A DNA stretch of 64,000 nt, from contig NZ_WWEN01000003.1 in assembly GCF_009857745.1 (NCBI RefSeq), forward strand, positions 310,001 to 374,000, in the 5' to 3' direction. Within the stretch, counting starts at the first letter, position 1. Each line of letters opens with the position of its first letter. Below, piece after piece: positions 19,193 through 28,059 of this stretch. The translations under genes were made by a program, and so were the position numbers. The notes beneath the pieces are model-generated. The model was not told the DNA's origin, did not search any database, and saw only the letters and a program-made list of their open reading frames with translations. This DNA is from Thalassovita mangrovi (GTDB lineage: Bacteria > Pseudomonadota > Alphaproteobacteria > Rhodobacterales > Rhodobacteraceae).

Positions 19193-19867
19193 ATGACCTT
19201 TTCCATCGTCGCCCGCTGCGCCGAGACCGGCCAGTTCGGCGTTGCCATCGCATCGTCCTCCCCCGCCGTCGCCGCGCGCTGCGCCTTTGCCCGGGCGGGT
19301 GTGGGGGCGGTGGCGTCGCAGAATGTCACCAACCCGGCGCTCGGGCCTGCCGTTCTGGACAGGCTGGCCGAAGGTGCGGATGCTGAAACGGCCGTGACAC
19401 AGGCGCTCACTGGTGAGGATTTTCCAGATTACCGCCAGATTTTGGCGGTGGACGCGCAGGGCAACAGCTTCATCCATTCCGGCGCAAACGCTTTGGGGGT
19501 CTGGACCGCCGCCAGCGGAACAGACTGCGCATCGGGCGGCAACCTTCTGGCCAATGACGGCGTGCCCGCCGCCATCGTCGCGGGGTTCGAATCCGCCAAG
19601 GGCGCGCTTGGCGATCGTTTGATCGCCGCGATGCGGGCGGGGCTGGCGGCAGGGGGCGAGGCCGGGCCGGTGCATTCCGCCGGATTGCTGATCGTGGACA
19701 AGCAGGCGTGGCCCTATGCCGAGCTGCGTTGCGACTGGTCTGAGTCCTGCCCCATCGCCGATATCGCCGCCGCCTGGGAGGTCTACAAACCCCAGGCCGA
19801 CGATTACGTGACCCGCGCGATGAACCCCGCCGCCGCGCCGTCCTACGGCGTGCCGGGGGACGAATAG
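19193..19867 (+). CDS. DUF1028 domain protein
   Basis: The 224-residue cytosolic product is a single DUF1028 domain, beginning FSIVARCAETGQFGVAIAS. The family resembles Ntn-hydrolase folds but, as far as I know, has no established reaction. It lies between the Rid gene and an ArgE-like gene; I recall that grouping from other genomes but cannot verify it. A hydrolytic role in the same pathway is a reasonable inference. Confidence 0.85.
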   Translation: MTFSIVARCAETGQFGVAIASSSPAVAARCAFARAGVGAVASQNVTNPALGPAVLDRLAEGADAETAVTQALTGEDFPDYRQILAVDAQGNSFIHSGANALGVWTAASGTDCASGGNLLANDGVPAAIVAGFESAKGALGDRLIAAMRAGLAAGGEAGPVHSAGLLIVDKQAWPYAELRCDWSESCPIADIAAAWEVYKPQADDYVTRAMNPAAAPSYGVPGDE

Positions 19868-19870
19868 GCA

Positions 19871-20965
19871 ATGTTAGAGACTGAAATCCTCGCCCGGTTG
19901 GTGGGGTTCGAAACCATCACCGATGGCCCGAACCTCGACCTGGTCGACTGGGTGCAGGATTTCCTGTCAGACGCCGGTTTCGACGTCACCCGCATCCCGT
20001 CCTCCTGCGGCACCAAGGCCGGGCTGCTGGCGCGCTTCGGCGCGGGCGACGGCGGCGTGTTGTTTTCGGCCCATAGCGACGTGGTGCCGGTCGCCGGGCA
20101 GGATTGGCAAACCGATCCGTTCACGCTGACCGAAAGGGACGGGCGGCTGATCGGGCGCGGCAGCACCGATATGAAGGGGTTCCTGGCCTGTATCCTGGCC
20201 CATGCCGCCGAGGTGAAACAGGCCCCGCCCAAACGCCCGATGATGATCGCGCTGAGCTGGGATGAGGAAATCGGTTGCCGCGGCATCCCCGAGATGATCG
20301 ATATGGTGATCCCCACGCTGGGCCGTCCCGACCTGGTGATCGTGGGTGAGCCCACAGAAATGCGCCTGTGCACCGGGCACAAGGGCAAGGCCGCCTATCG
20401 CGCCACCTGCCACGGGCAGCCCGGCCATTCGGCGATGGCGCCCCTGTTCACCAACGCCTTGCATCTGGGGGCTGACCTGATCAGTGCCCTGCGCCGGGTA
20501 CAGGCGCGGCTGGCGGAGACCGGCGCGCGCAAAGACGGCTATCAGATCCCCTATTCGACACTGCATGCGGGCCGGATGTCGGGCGGCGTGGCGCTCAACA
20601 TGATGCCGGAGGAAGCGCTTATCGATTTCGAAATCCGCCACCTGGCGGCGGAGCCAGCCGAGACGCTGCTGGCCGAGGTCAGGCAGGGCCTGCCGGAGGG
20701 GATCGAGATTGCCGAGGTCGCCTCCTATCCCGGCCTCGCCGCCGATCCTAAACAACCCGAAATCGCTGCCCTTGCGCAACTGCTCGACAATCCTGAACCA
20801 GTTAAAGTTTCCTACGGAACCGAGGCTGGTTTCTTCGCCGCGCTTGGCCTGCCGACGGTCGTTTGCGGGCCGGGCAGCATGGCGGACGGGCATCAGCCGA
20901 ACGAATCCATCGCTGTCGGCGAGCTGGAAAGGTGTTCCCGGCTGATCGCGGCTTTTCTGAACTGA
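19871..20965 (+). CDS. M20 family deacylase, acetylornithine deacetylase (ArgE)-like
   Basis: A 364-residue zinc peptidase-family enzyme with metal ligands His68 and Asp70 (SAHSDVVPV), bridging Asp100 (GSTDMKGFLAC) and the catalytic WDEEIG acidic group near 132. Family members remove acyl groups from alpha-amino acids. Location at the end of a catabolic operon, not with arg genes, suggests a degradative N-acyl amino acid substrate. A second paralogue lies at 31561-32727. Confidence 0.88.
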   Translation: MLETEILARLVGFETITDGPNLDLVDWVQDFLSDAGFDVTRIPSSCGTKAGLLARFGAGDGGVLFSAHSDVVPVAGQDWQTDPFTLTERDGRLIGRGSTDMKGFLACILAHAAEVKQAPPKRPMMIALSWDEEIGCRGIPEMIDMVIPTLGRPDLVIVGEPTEMRLCTGHKGKAAYRATCHGQPGHSAMAPLFTNALHLGADLISALRRVQARLAETGARKDGYQIPYSTLHAGRMSGGVALNMMPEEALIDFEIRHLAAEPAETLLAEVRQGLPEGIEIAEVASYPGLAADPKQPEIAALAQLLDNPEPVKVSYGTEAGFFAALGLPTVVCGPGSMADGHQPNESIAVGELERCSRLIAAFLN

Positions 20966-21156
20966 AAACACCCCTCAAGCGGTGCTGCGTCCTGAATGTG
21001 GAACACAGGCGGGACCACGGAGCCGGACGGCCCGGGCAAACGATGAAATTCTGAGCATTTCACGGGCATTCCCCAAAATATTTGACCAAACGATATGAAA
21101 GCCGTGAGGCCCTGAAAATTTTATCCCCACTATGTTTTCATTTGAGAGCGAAATGG

Positions 21157-22044
21157 ATGATTGCGAATATTCCGACCGATCTTCTGAGAACATTTGTCAC
21201 CGTGGTCGACCTCGGCGGATTCACCCGCGCGGCGCAGAGCCTGGGGCGCACCCAGCCCGCGGTCAGCCTGCAGATCCGCCGGCTTGAAGACCTGCTGCAC
21301 ACCAAGCTGATCCGCACCGAGGGGCGCCAGGTCAGCCTGACCGAGGCGGGCATGGCGCTGAGCCCCCAGGCGCGCCAGATGCTGCGGCTGAACGACGATA
21401 TCGTCGCGCATTTCGCCGATCAGGCGCTGGAAGGCGGACTGCGGGTGGGCATGCCCGCCGATTTTTCCCACAATTTCCTGGTCGAGGCGATTTCGCGCTT
21501 CGCGCTGGACAACCCGGAGGTCCGGGTCGAGGTCGAATGCCTTGTTTCCAAGGATCTGCGCGATGCCTTGGCCGATGACCGGCTCGATATCGCGGTCGCC
21601 ATCGCGCCGGATGACACCGCACCCTTCCTTGTCGACACGGCCACGATCCGACCGTTCTGGGCGGTCGGCGAAACCTATCGGGGCGATCCGCGCGACCCGC
21701 TTGCCATCGTGCGGCATCCCGATCCCTGCGAATACGCCACCCGGATGCGCAACGCGCTGCGCGAAAACGGGCGGAAATGGCATACCACGCTGGTGTCGCG
21801 CGATCTGTCCGGGGTGCAGGCGGCCGTGCGCGCCGGGCTGGGGGCCAGCGCCCTGACGCCTGCCACGCTGACCCCGGGAATGCGGGTGGCGCGCGATGAC
21901 GAAGGATTCCCAGCCCTGGCGCCGCTGAAGATCGGGTTGTTCTACAAACACGCCGCCCTGTCGCGGGCGGGGCACGGGCTGGCCCAGCATCTGATGTATC
22001 ATATCGGTGAGGCGGGAAATCCGGCGATCCATAAGAATCCGTAA
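21157..22044 (+). CDS. LysR family transcriptional regulator
   Basis: A 295-residue LysR protein with the N-terminal helix-turn-helix (FVTVVDLGGFTRAAQSLGRT, then PAVSLQIRRLE) and a periplasmic-binding-like effector domain starting near residue 90. ATG at 21157 was chosen to place the HTH at residues 10-40; an in-frame ATG at 21082 is unlikely. It lies before the second polyamine-type ABC operon in the same direction and is its probable regulator. Confidence 0.92.
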   Translation: MIANIPTDLLRTFVTVVDLGGFTRAAQSLGRTQPAVSLQIRRLEDLLHTKLIRTEGRQVSLTEAGMALSPQARQMLRLNDDIVAHFADQALEGGLRVGMPADFSHNFLVEAISRFALDNPEVRVEVECLVSKDLRDALADDRLDIAVAIAPDDTAPFLVDTATIRPFWAVGETYRGDPRDPLAIVRHPDPCEYATRMRNALRENGRKWHTTLVSRDLSGVQAAVRAGLGASALTPATLTPGMRVARDDEGFPALAPLKIGLFYKHAALSRAGHGLAQHLMYHIGEAGNPAIHKNP

Positions 22045-22162
22045 TGCGCCCCTTCAAATTGGCAGTTTCCGCATCAAACCGATCCGTTCCTAAGATGCCC
22101 CGGTGAACAACAAGAATCGGGCCTGGGAAAAAAGCCCGGTCGAACAACAGGGAAACGTAACG

Positions 22163-23287
22163 ATGAAAAGCACCTCTGCTCTGACGCGGCGCGGCTTCAT
22201 GACCGGTGTGGCCGGCGCGGCGCTCAGCACCCCGATGCTGAACCGGGCCTGGGCCGCGGAACCCACCGTGATCAACATGCTGGCTTGGTACGGCCATGCC
22301 GAACCCGACATCGTCGGCGAATTCGAAGCGGCCAATAACGTCAAGTTCGTTCCGAAATACTATGCGGGCGGCGACAACATGCTGGCGCTGATCGCGCAAT
22401 CGCCGCCGGGCACCTATGACCTGATCCTGTCGGACGCCGAATTCGTGCAGCAGCTGAACGCGGCCGGCTATATTGAGCAGATGGACGCGTCGCTGTACCC
22501 GTTCGACGACTTCTTCCCGGAATATCAGCACTTCCCGGGTCACTGGGTCGGCGACGACCTGTGGTCGGTGATGGTGCGCTACGGTCTGCTGGGCGTGTCC
22601 TACAACACCGAAGCCCTGACCCGCGAAGAGGCGATGAGCTACAATTGCTTCTGGAACGAAAAGGTCAAAGGCAAGGTGGGGCATTTCGACTGGCACCTGC
22701 CGAACCTGGGCCAGATGTCGCTGCTGATGGGCAACGACAAACCGTCGCCCTTCGACATCAGCGAAGACGCCTGGGAAGCGGTGCAGGAAAAGACCATGAG
22801 CCTGAAGCCGCAGGTCGGCGGCTATTTCGATTACGGCGGAACCTTCTCGTCGCTGAAGAACGGCGAAATGCTGGCCATGTGCGGCATCGGCGACTGGATC
22901 ACCGGGGTCCTGCAAAAGGACGGCGCGCCGGTGGCCAGCGTGATCCCCGAAGAGGGCGGTATCCAGTGGACCGAAAGCTATTCGATCGGCAAGGGCACCA
23001 CCAAGCACGACATCATCAACAAGTTCATCCAGTACATGCTGAGCCCCGAAGGCCAGGTGAAGTCGATCGAAATGGCCGCCTATCCCGGCCTGTCGCCGAC
23101 CAAATCGGGCTGGAAAGCCATCCAAGCCACCAACCCCGAAGAGGCGAAGCGGTCCGGCATGCTGGAGGATTCGGATCAGAACCCGATCAAGATGTATCAG
23201 GAAGGCCGCGTGCATATCCGCGACATTCCCCGCCAGCAGTCGCTGGAGGACTGGAACGACTTCTGGTCGGAATACAAAACCGCCTGA
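22163..23287 (+). CDS. ABC transporter substrate-binding protein, polyamine type, Tat-exported
   Basis: The 374-residue product starts with a twin-arginine signal (TRRGFMTG) cleaved after about residue 31. The mature sequence (INMLAWYGHAEPDIVGEFE) is of the PotD/PotF type. Export by Tat suggests folding before export, unlike the Sec-exported binding protein at 14326. The ligand is unknown. A strong hairpin follows the stop, so the binding protein may be made in excess over the permeases. Confidence 0.9.
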   Translation: MKSTSALTRRGFMTGVAGAALSTPMLNRAWAAEPTVINMLAWYGHAEPDIVGEFEAANNVKFVPKYYAGGDNMLALIAQSPPGTYDLILSDAEFVQQLNAAGYIEQMDASLYPFDDFFPEYQHFPGHWVGDDLWSVMVRYGLLGVSYNTEALTREEAMSYNCFWNEKVKGKVGHFDWHLPNLGQMSLLMGNDKPSPFDISEDAWEAVQEKTMSLKPQVGGYFDYGGTFSSLKNGEMLAMCGIGDWITGVLQKDGAPVASVIPEEGGIQWTESYSIGKGTTKHDIINKFIQYMLSPEGQVKSIEMAAYPGLSPTKSGWKAIQATNPEEAKRSGMLEDSDQNPIKMYQEGRVHIRDIPRQQSLEDWNDFWSEYKTA

Positions 23288-23294
23288 TCAGGCG

Positions 23295-23324
23295 GGTCCC
23301 GGCGCCGCGCGCGCCGGGACCTTT
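23295..23324 (+). terminator. intra-operon hairpin after the binding-protein gene
   Basis: An eleven-pair GC stem (23295-23305 with 23311-23321) has a five-base loop and is followed by TTT. It lies between the binding-protein and permease genes and probably causes partial termination or protects the upstream mRNA. Confidence 0.7.
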
Positions 23325-23338
23325 CGAGCCATAGAGCC

Positions 23339-24181
23339 ATGAAGACCCGAATTTCACTTTATCCCTATGTCTGGCGCCTGCCGCTGCTGATCTGGCAGGG
23401 GCTGTTTTTCGTCGGCCCGCTGGTGCTGATGGTGGCGATGTCCTTCTGGCTGGTGAAGAACTACCGGATGGAGCCGGATTTTATCCTCAAGAACTGGGAT
23501 AAGATGCTGAGCCGGGGCTATTTCTGGGATGCCTATTGGATTACCCTGTGGCGCGCCAGCCTGGCTGCCGTGCTGGCGTCGCTGATCGCCTTTCCCGCCT
23601 CCTACACCCTGGCCTTCCGGGTCAGCGAAACGACACGCCGCTGGGCGATCTTCTTTCTCATCGTGCCGTTTTTCACCTCTTACCTGGTGCGGGCCTATGC
23701 CTGGCAGGTGCTGCTGGCGGAATCGGGGCCGATCAACGCGATCCTGGGCTTTGTCGGACTGGGGCCGCTGACCATGCTGAACACCGGGATCGGGGCGATG
23801 GTGGGATACATGACGCTGGTGCTGCCGCTGGTCGTCATCCTGCAAACCTTTTCGCTGGCCGCGATCGACCGCAACCTGATCGAGGCCGCGTGGAACCTTG
23901 GCGCGCGGCCGCGCGCGACGCTGTTCCGGGTGATCATCCCCTCGGCCCGCGTCGGGCTTATCATCGGCGCGGTCTTCGCCTTCATCCTGAGCTATGGCGA
24001 TTTCGTCAGCCCGTTCTACCTGGGCGGATCGAAGCCCCCCACCATGTCGATCCTGATCATCGACACCACCAAATCGGGGCAGCAATGGCCGCGCGCGGCT
24101 GTGGTCGCCATCATGATGATCGTGACGCTGTTCACCGTGGCCTTCGCCGCCGTCGGCGCGGCCTATGGGCGGAGGAAATGA
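23339..24181 (+). CDS. ABC transporter permease, PotB type
   Basis: A 280-residue inner-membrane permease with six predicted segments and EAA loop IEAAWNLGARPRATLFRVII. It pairs with the next permease. No evident ribosome site irregularity; the start follows the attenuator-like hairpin by 15 bases. Confidence 0.92.
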   Translation: MKTRISLYPYVWRLPLLIWQGLFFVGPLVLMVAMSFWLVKNYRMEPDFILKNWDKMLSRGYFWDAYWITLWRASLAAVLASLIAFPASYTLAFRVSETTRRWAIFFLIVPFFTSYLVRAYAWQVLLAESGPINAILGFVGLGPLTMLNTGIGAMVGYMTLVLPLVVILQTFSLAAIDRNLIEAAWNLGARPRATLFRVIIPSARVGLIIGAVFAFILSYGDFVSPFYLGGSKPPTMSILIIDTTKSGQQWPRAAVVAIMMIVTLFTVAFAAVGAAYGRRK

Positions 24182-24183
24182 CG

Positions 24184-24963
24184 ATGCGCCTTTCCGACGT
24201 CCTGTCGCGCATATACGTGCTGGCGCTGTTCCTGTTCGTGTTCCTGCCGATCCTCACCAGCGTCGTGTTCTCGTTCAATTCGGACCGGTTCCCGACCGTG
24301 CCGTTGGGCCATTTCACCACCCATTGGTACGAAACCGCCTTTTCCCGGCCCGAGGTCTGGACCGCGTTTGGCAATTCGCTGATCGTCGCGGTCTGCGCGG
24401 CGGCTTTGTCGACCGTGCTGGGCTTCGTCACCGCCTATACCGATTACCGCTACGGGTTCCGGTTCAAATCCGCCTATCTGGCGCTGGCGCTGCTGCCACC
24501 TACCATTCCGCTGGTCATCATGGGGCTGGCGATGCTGGCCTGGCTGGGGCGGCTGGGCCTGTCGGGCACCCTGCCCGGCATCGTCATCGCGCATACGGTG
24601 ATGGGCGCGCCCTTCGCCATGGCGATCTGCCGGATGCGGCTGCAGCAGATGGACCCGTCGCTGGAGGCGGCTGCGTGGAACCTCGGCGCCTCGCCCTGGC
24701 GGGCGATGTCGGCGGTGGTGATCCCGTTCACCGTGCCGGCGCTGATTTCGGCCTTCTGCCTGACGGCGGCCGTCAGCTTCGATGAATTCATCGTCGCCTG
24801 GTTCGTGTCGGGGCTGAACAAGACCGTGCCGGTGATGATCCTTGAAATCCTGCAGGGCAACGTGGATCCGCAGATCAACGCCATCGGCACGGTCGTGTTC
24901 CTGACCTCGATGACGCTGGTGATCCTGGCCCAACTACTGATCCTTCGCCGGAGTGCTGCATGA
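24184..24963 (+). CDS. ABC transporter permease, PotC type
   Basis: A 259-residue permease with six predicted membrane segments and the EAA loop LEAAAWNLGASPWRAMSAVV. ATG at 24184 was preferred to ATG at 24178 because GGAGG at 24171-24175 is eight bases away from the former and only two from the latter. It overlaps the ATPase gene by four bases. Confidence 0.92.
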   Translation: MRLSDVLSRIYVLALFLFVFLPILTSVVFSFNSDRFPTVPLGHFTTHWYETAFSRPEVWTAFGNSLIVAVCAAALSTVLGFVTAYTDYRYGFRFKSAYLALALLPPTIPLVIMGLAMLAWLGRLGLSGTLPGIVIAHTVMGAPFAMAICRMRLQQMDPSLEAAAWNLGASPWRAMSAVVIPFTVPALISAFCLTAAVSFDEFIVAWFVSGLNKTVPVMILEILQGNVDPQINAIGTVVFLTSMTLVILAQLLILRRSAA

Positions 24964-25961
24964 CTAAACAAGAAACATTGGTCACCTTCCAAGGCGTCCG
25001 GAAACAGTATGACGATTTCGTCGCGGTCAAGACGCTGGACCTGGAAATCGGCCGGGGCGAATTCGTCGCCATCATGGGGCCGTCGGGCTGTGGCAAGACC
25101 ACGACTTTGCGGATGCTGGCCGGGCTGGAAAGCCCGACCGAGGGCACGATCACCATCGGCGGCAAGGTGATGAACGACGTGCCCGCGCATGAACGCGATA
25201 CGCCGCTGGTGTGGCAATCGCTGGCGCTGTTTCCCTTCCTCAACGTGCAGGAAAACGTCGAATTCGGGCTGAAGATGCGCGGCGTGCCGGATTTCGAACG
25301 CCAGCCGCGCGCGCTCATGTGGCTGGAACGGATGGGGCTTAAGGGGTTCGAAAAGCGCCGCATCGACCAGCTGTCGGGCGGTCAGCGGCAGCGCGTGGCG
25401 CTGGCGCGTTCGCTGGTCACCGAACCGGAAATGCTGCTGCTGGACGAACCCTTGTCGGCGCTCGACGCGCATCTGGTGATACGGATGCAGGGCGTGCTGA
25501 CCAAGCTGCAGAAGGAACTTGGCATCACCTTCGTCTATGTCACCCATTCGCAATCCGAAGCCTTCGCCATGGCCGACCGCGTGGTCATCATGGGCCAGGG
25601 CGAAGTCGCCCAGATCGGCGCGCCGCGCGACATCTTCCGCGCGCCGCGCAACCGCTTCGTGGCGGAATTCGTCGGCCGCAACAACATCTTCACCGGGCTG
25701 GGCCGCGAGGGCCGCGATATCGTCGTCGCCGCCGACCGTATTTCGGTGACCCGCGACAAGCCCGAAGGCCCCGCGATCAAGGCCGAATTCCTGTCCGAGG
25801 AATTCGTCGGCACCGCCATCCTGTGCTATTTCGAAACCCCCGAGGGCGAGGAGCTGAAGGCGCAGGTCACCGAGGAACAGCTCGAAGCGCTTGGCGCGGA
25901 ACCGGGCATGGCGTTCTGGCTGGGCTGGGCGCCCGAGGCCGCGCATGAGATGGAGGGGTGA
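24960..25961 (+). CDS. ABC transporter ATP-binding protein, PotA type
   Basis: A 333-residue ATPase with Walker [11 protein letters not shown] near residue 40, signature LSGGQRQRVALARSL, Walker [12 protein letters not shown], and a C-terminal TOBE-like domain. The Q-loop region reads WQSLALFPFL, where most relatives have FQSYALFPH. It starts by ATGA overlap with the permease gene. Confidence 0.92.
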   Translation: MTKQETLVTFQGVRKQYDDFVAVKTLDLEIGRGEFVAIMGPSGCGKTTTLRMLAGLESPTEGTITIGGKVMNDVPAHERDTPLVWQSLALFPFLNVQENVEFGLKMRGVPDFERQPRALMWLERMGLKGFEKRRIDQLSGGQRQRVALARSLVTEPEMLLLDEPLSALDAHLVIRMQGVLTKLQKELGITFVYVTHSQSEAFAMADRVVIMGQGEVAQIGAPRDIFRAPRNRFVAEFVGRNNIFTGLGREGRDIVVAADRISVTRDKPEGPAIKAEFLSEEFVGTAILCYFETPEGEELKAQVTEEQLEALGAEPGMAFWLGWAPEAAHEMEG

Positions 25962-25963
25962 GG

Positions 25964-26821
25964 ATGGACTGGCCCAATGGGGCGGGATTTGCCGCCGCGA
26001 TCACCTTCGACATGGATGCCGACAGCCTGATCCACGCCGCCGGGCCGGACGGGTGGAAAAACGCCTATGCGGTATCGATGGGCCAATACGGGCCGCATGT
26101 CGCCATCCCGCGCATCCTGGAAACCTATCGCCGGCTGGGGATGAAGCAGAGCTTCTTCATCCCCGGCTGGTGTGTGCAGACCTATCCCAAGGCGGTCGAG
26201 GCGATCCTGGAAGGCGGGCACGAAATCGGCTGCCACGGCTGGATTCACGAAAACCCGGCCAATCGCAGCGCCGATCAGCAGGCCGAGGATCTGGACAAGG
26301 CGATCGAGGCCTTGGCGGCGTTTTCCGGCTACCGCCCGCGCGGCTATCGCGCGCCGGTCTACCAGATCACCAACGACCTGCCGGGGCTGCTGCTGGACAG
26401 GGGTTTCACCTATGACAGTTCGATGATGGCCGATGACGATCCTTACGCGCTGGACGTGTCGGGGCGGAAGCTGATCGAAATCCCGCCGCATTGGGGTATC
26501 GATGATTGGCCGCCCTTCGCTCATTACGAGGAAATCGGCTACATGATGCCGGTGCGGGGCCCGTCCGAGGGGCTGGCACCGTTTTTCGAGGAATTCGTGG
26601 CCGCCAAGAAGGATGGCGGGCTGTGGCACGCGGTCTGGCATCCGTTCCTGACCGGGCGGCGGGCGCGCTGGCAGGTGGTCGAGGAATGGCTGGAAACCGC
26701 GCTGACCGAAGGCGCATGGTTTGCCACGCTGGGCGAGATCGCCGATCATTCCGCGAAACTGGATGCCGAGGGCGGGCTGCGCGTGTTGCCCTTCCCGGCC
26801 TATGAAGGACCCCAGACATGA
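25964..26821 (+). CDS. polysaccharide-deacetylase-fold hydrolase (NodB/PuuE-like)
   Basis: A 285-residue carbohydrate-esterase-4 fold enzyme. The metal-binding set is visible: Asp16 and Asp18 (TFDMDAD) and His91-x3-His95 (CHGWIHE). There is no signal peptide, so it acts in the cytoplasm. That argues against cell-wall deacetylation and for a small-molecule C-N hydrolase such as PuuE allantoinase or a related cyclic amide hydrolase. It is coupled by overlap to the CodA-like gene that follows. Confidence 0.85.
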   Translation: MDWPNGAGFAAAITFDMDADSLIHAAGPDGWKNAYAVSMGQYGPHVAIPRILETYRRLGMKQSFFIPGWCVQTYPKAVEAILEGGHEIGCHGWIHENPANRSADQQAEDLDKAIEALAAFSGYRPRGYRAPVYQITNDLPGLLLDRGFTYDSSMMADDDPYALDVSGRKLIEIPPHWGIDDWPPFAHYEEIGYMMPVRGPSEGLAPFFEEFVAAKKDGGLWHAVWHPFLTGRRARWQVVEEWLETALTEGAWFATLGEIADHSAKLDAEGGLRVLPFPAYEGPQT

Positions 26822-28059
26822 GTTTTGATCTGATCGTGAAGGGCGGCACCCTGCCCGACGGCACAGTGGCGGATATCGCCATTCAAGGCGACCGGATCGC
26901 CGCGGTGGAACCCGGGATCGCGGCCGACGCGGGTGAGGTGATCGACGCCAGTGGCAAGCTGGTCAGCACCCCCTTTGTCGACTCGCATTTCCACATGGAT
27001 TCGACGCTCAGCTATGGCCGGCCGCGGGTCAACGCGTCGGGCACCCTGCTGGAAGGGATCGCGCTTTGGGGCGAGTTGAAACCGATCCAGACGCGCGAGG
27101 AAATCGTCACCCGCGCGCTGGACTATTGCCGCCAGGCGATCGGCAAGGGCATCCTTGCGATCCGCAGCCATGTCGATGTGACCGACCCGGATTTCAAGAC
27201 GGTCGAGGCGCTGCTGGAAGTGCGCGATCTGGTGAAGCATGTCCTGGACCTGCAACTGGTCGCCTTTCCACAGGACGGCTGGTATCGCGCAAAAGGCGCG
27301 GAAGCGCAGGTGATCCGCGCGCTGGACGCTGGTGTCGACGTGGTCGGCGGCATCCCGCATTTCGAACGCACCATGGCCGACGGCGCGGCCTCGGTCCGGG
27401 CGGCCTGCGAGCTGGCCGCCGAGCGGGGGCTGATGGTGGACCTGCATTGCGACGAAAGCGACGACCCGATGTCGCGCCATGTCGAAACGCTGGCCGCCGA
27501 AACCACGCGGCTTGGCCTGCAGGGGCGGGTGGCCGGGTCGCACCTGACCTCGATGCATTCGATGGACAATTACTATGTCGCCAAGCTGATCCCGCTGATG
27601 GCCGAGGCCGAACTGGCCGCCATTCCCAATCCGCTGATCAACATCACCCTGCAGGGGCGGATGGAAAGCTATCCCAAGCGGCGGGGCATGACGCGGGTGC
27701 CGGAACTGCGCGCGGCCGGGCTGACCGTCGCCTTCGGTCAGGATTGCGTCAAGGACCCGTGGTATCCGCTGGGATCGGGCGACATGCTGGACGTGGCGCA
27801 TATGGGGCTGCACGTGGCGCAAATGACATCGCCCGACCAGATGCGCGCGGCCTTCGGCATGGTCACCGAAACCCCGGCGAAGATCCTAGGGCTCGATTAT
27901 GGCCTGTCCAAGGGTGCAAGGGCGAGCCTGGTGGTTCTGGACGCCCCCAACCCGATCGAGGCGCTGCGCCTGCGCCCGGCGCGGCTGTCGGTGATTTCGA
28001 ACGGCAAGGTGGTCGCGCAGACGCGGCCAAGCGAAACCACGCTGCAGGCCGGTCTGTAA
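26818..28059 (+). CDS. cytosine deaminase (CodA)-like amidohydrolase
   Basis: A 413-residue amidohydrolase superfamily enzyme aligning by eye over its whole length with E. coli CodA, including the segment QGRMESYPKRRGMTRV and DPWYPLGSGDML. Metal and catalytic residues are His57 and His59 (SHFHMD), His210 and Glu213 (HCDESD), His242 and Asp309. The residue after the metal Asp, Asp314 in CodA, is Cys310 here (FGQDC), so cytosine may not be the substrate. It ends the second ABC operon and overlaps the deacetylase-fold gene by four bases. It would deaminate or hydrolyse a heterocycle or amide imported by that transporter. Confidence 0.88.
   Translation: MSFDLIVKGGTLPDGTVADIAIQGDRIAAVEPGIAADAGEVIDASGKLVSTPFVDSHFHMDSTLSYGRPRVNASGTLLEGIALWGELKPIQTREEIVTRALDYCRQAIGKGILAIRSHVDVTDPDFKTVEALLEVRDLVKHVLDLQLVAFPQDGWYRAKGAEAQVIRALDAGVDVVGGIPHFERTMADGAASVRAACELAAERGLMVDLHCDESDDPMSRHVETLAAETTRLGLQGRVAGSHLTSMHSMDNYYVAKLIPLMAEAELAAIPNPLINITLQGRMESYPKRRGMTRVPELRAAGLTVAFGQDCVKDPWYPLGSGDMLDVAHMGLHVAQMTSPDQMRAAFGMVTETPAKILGLDYGLSKGARASLVVLDAPNPIEALRLRPARLSVISNGKVVAQTRPSETTLQAGL

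Noticed and set aside
19871-20965. Calling this gene biosynthetic argE
   Set aside because: It is in a catabolic operon with a paralogue at 31561. Arginine biosynthesis genes are absent nearby, so only ArgE-like is justified.
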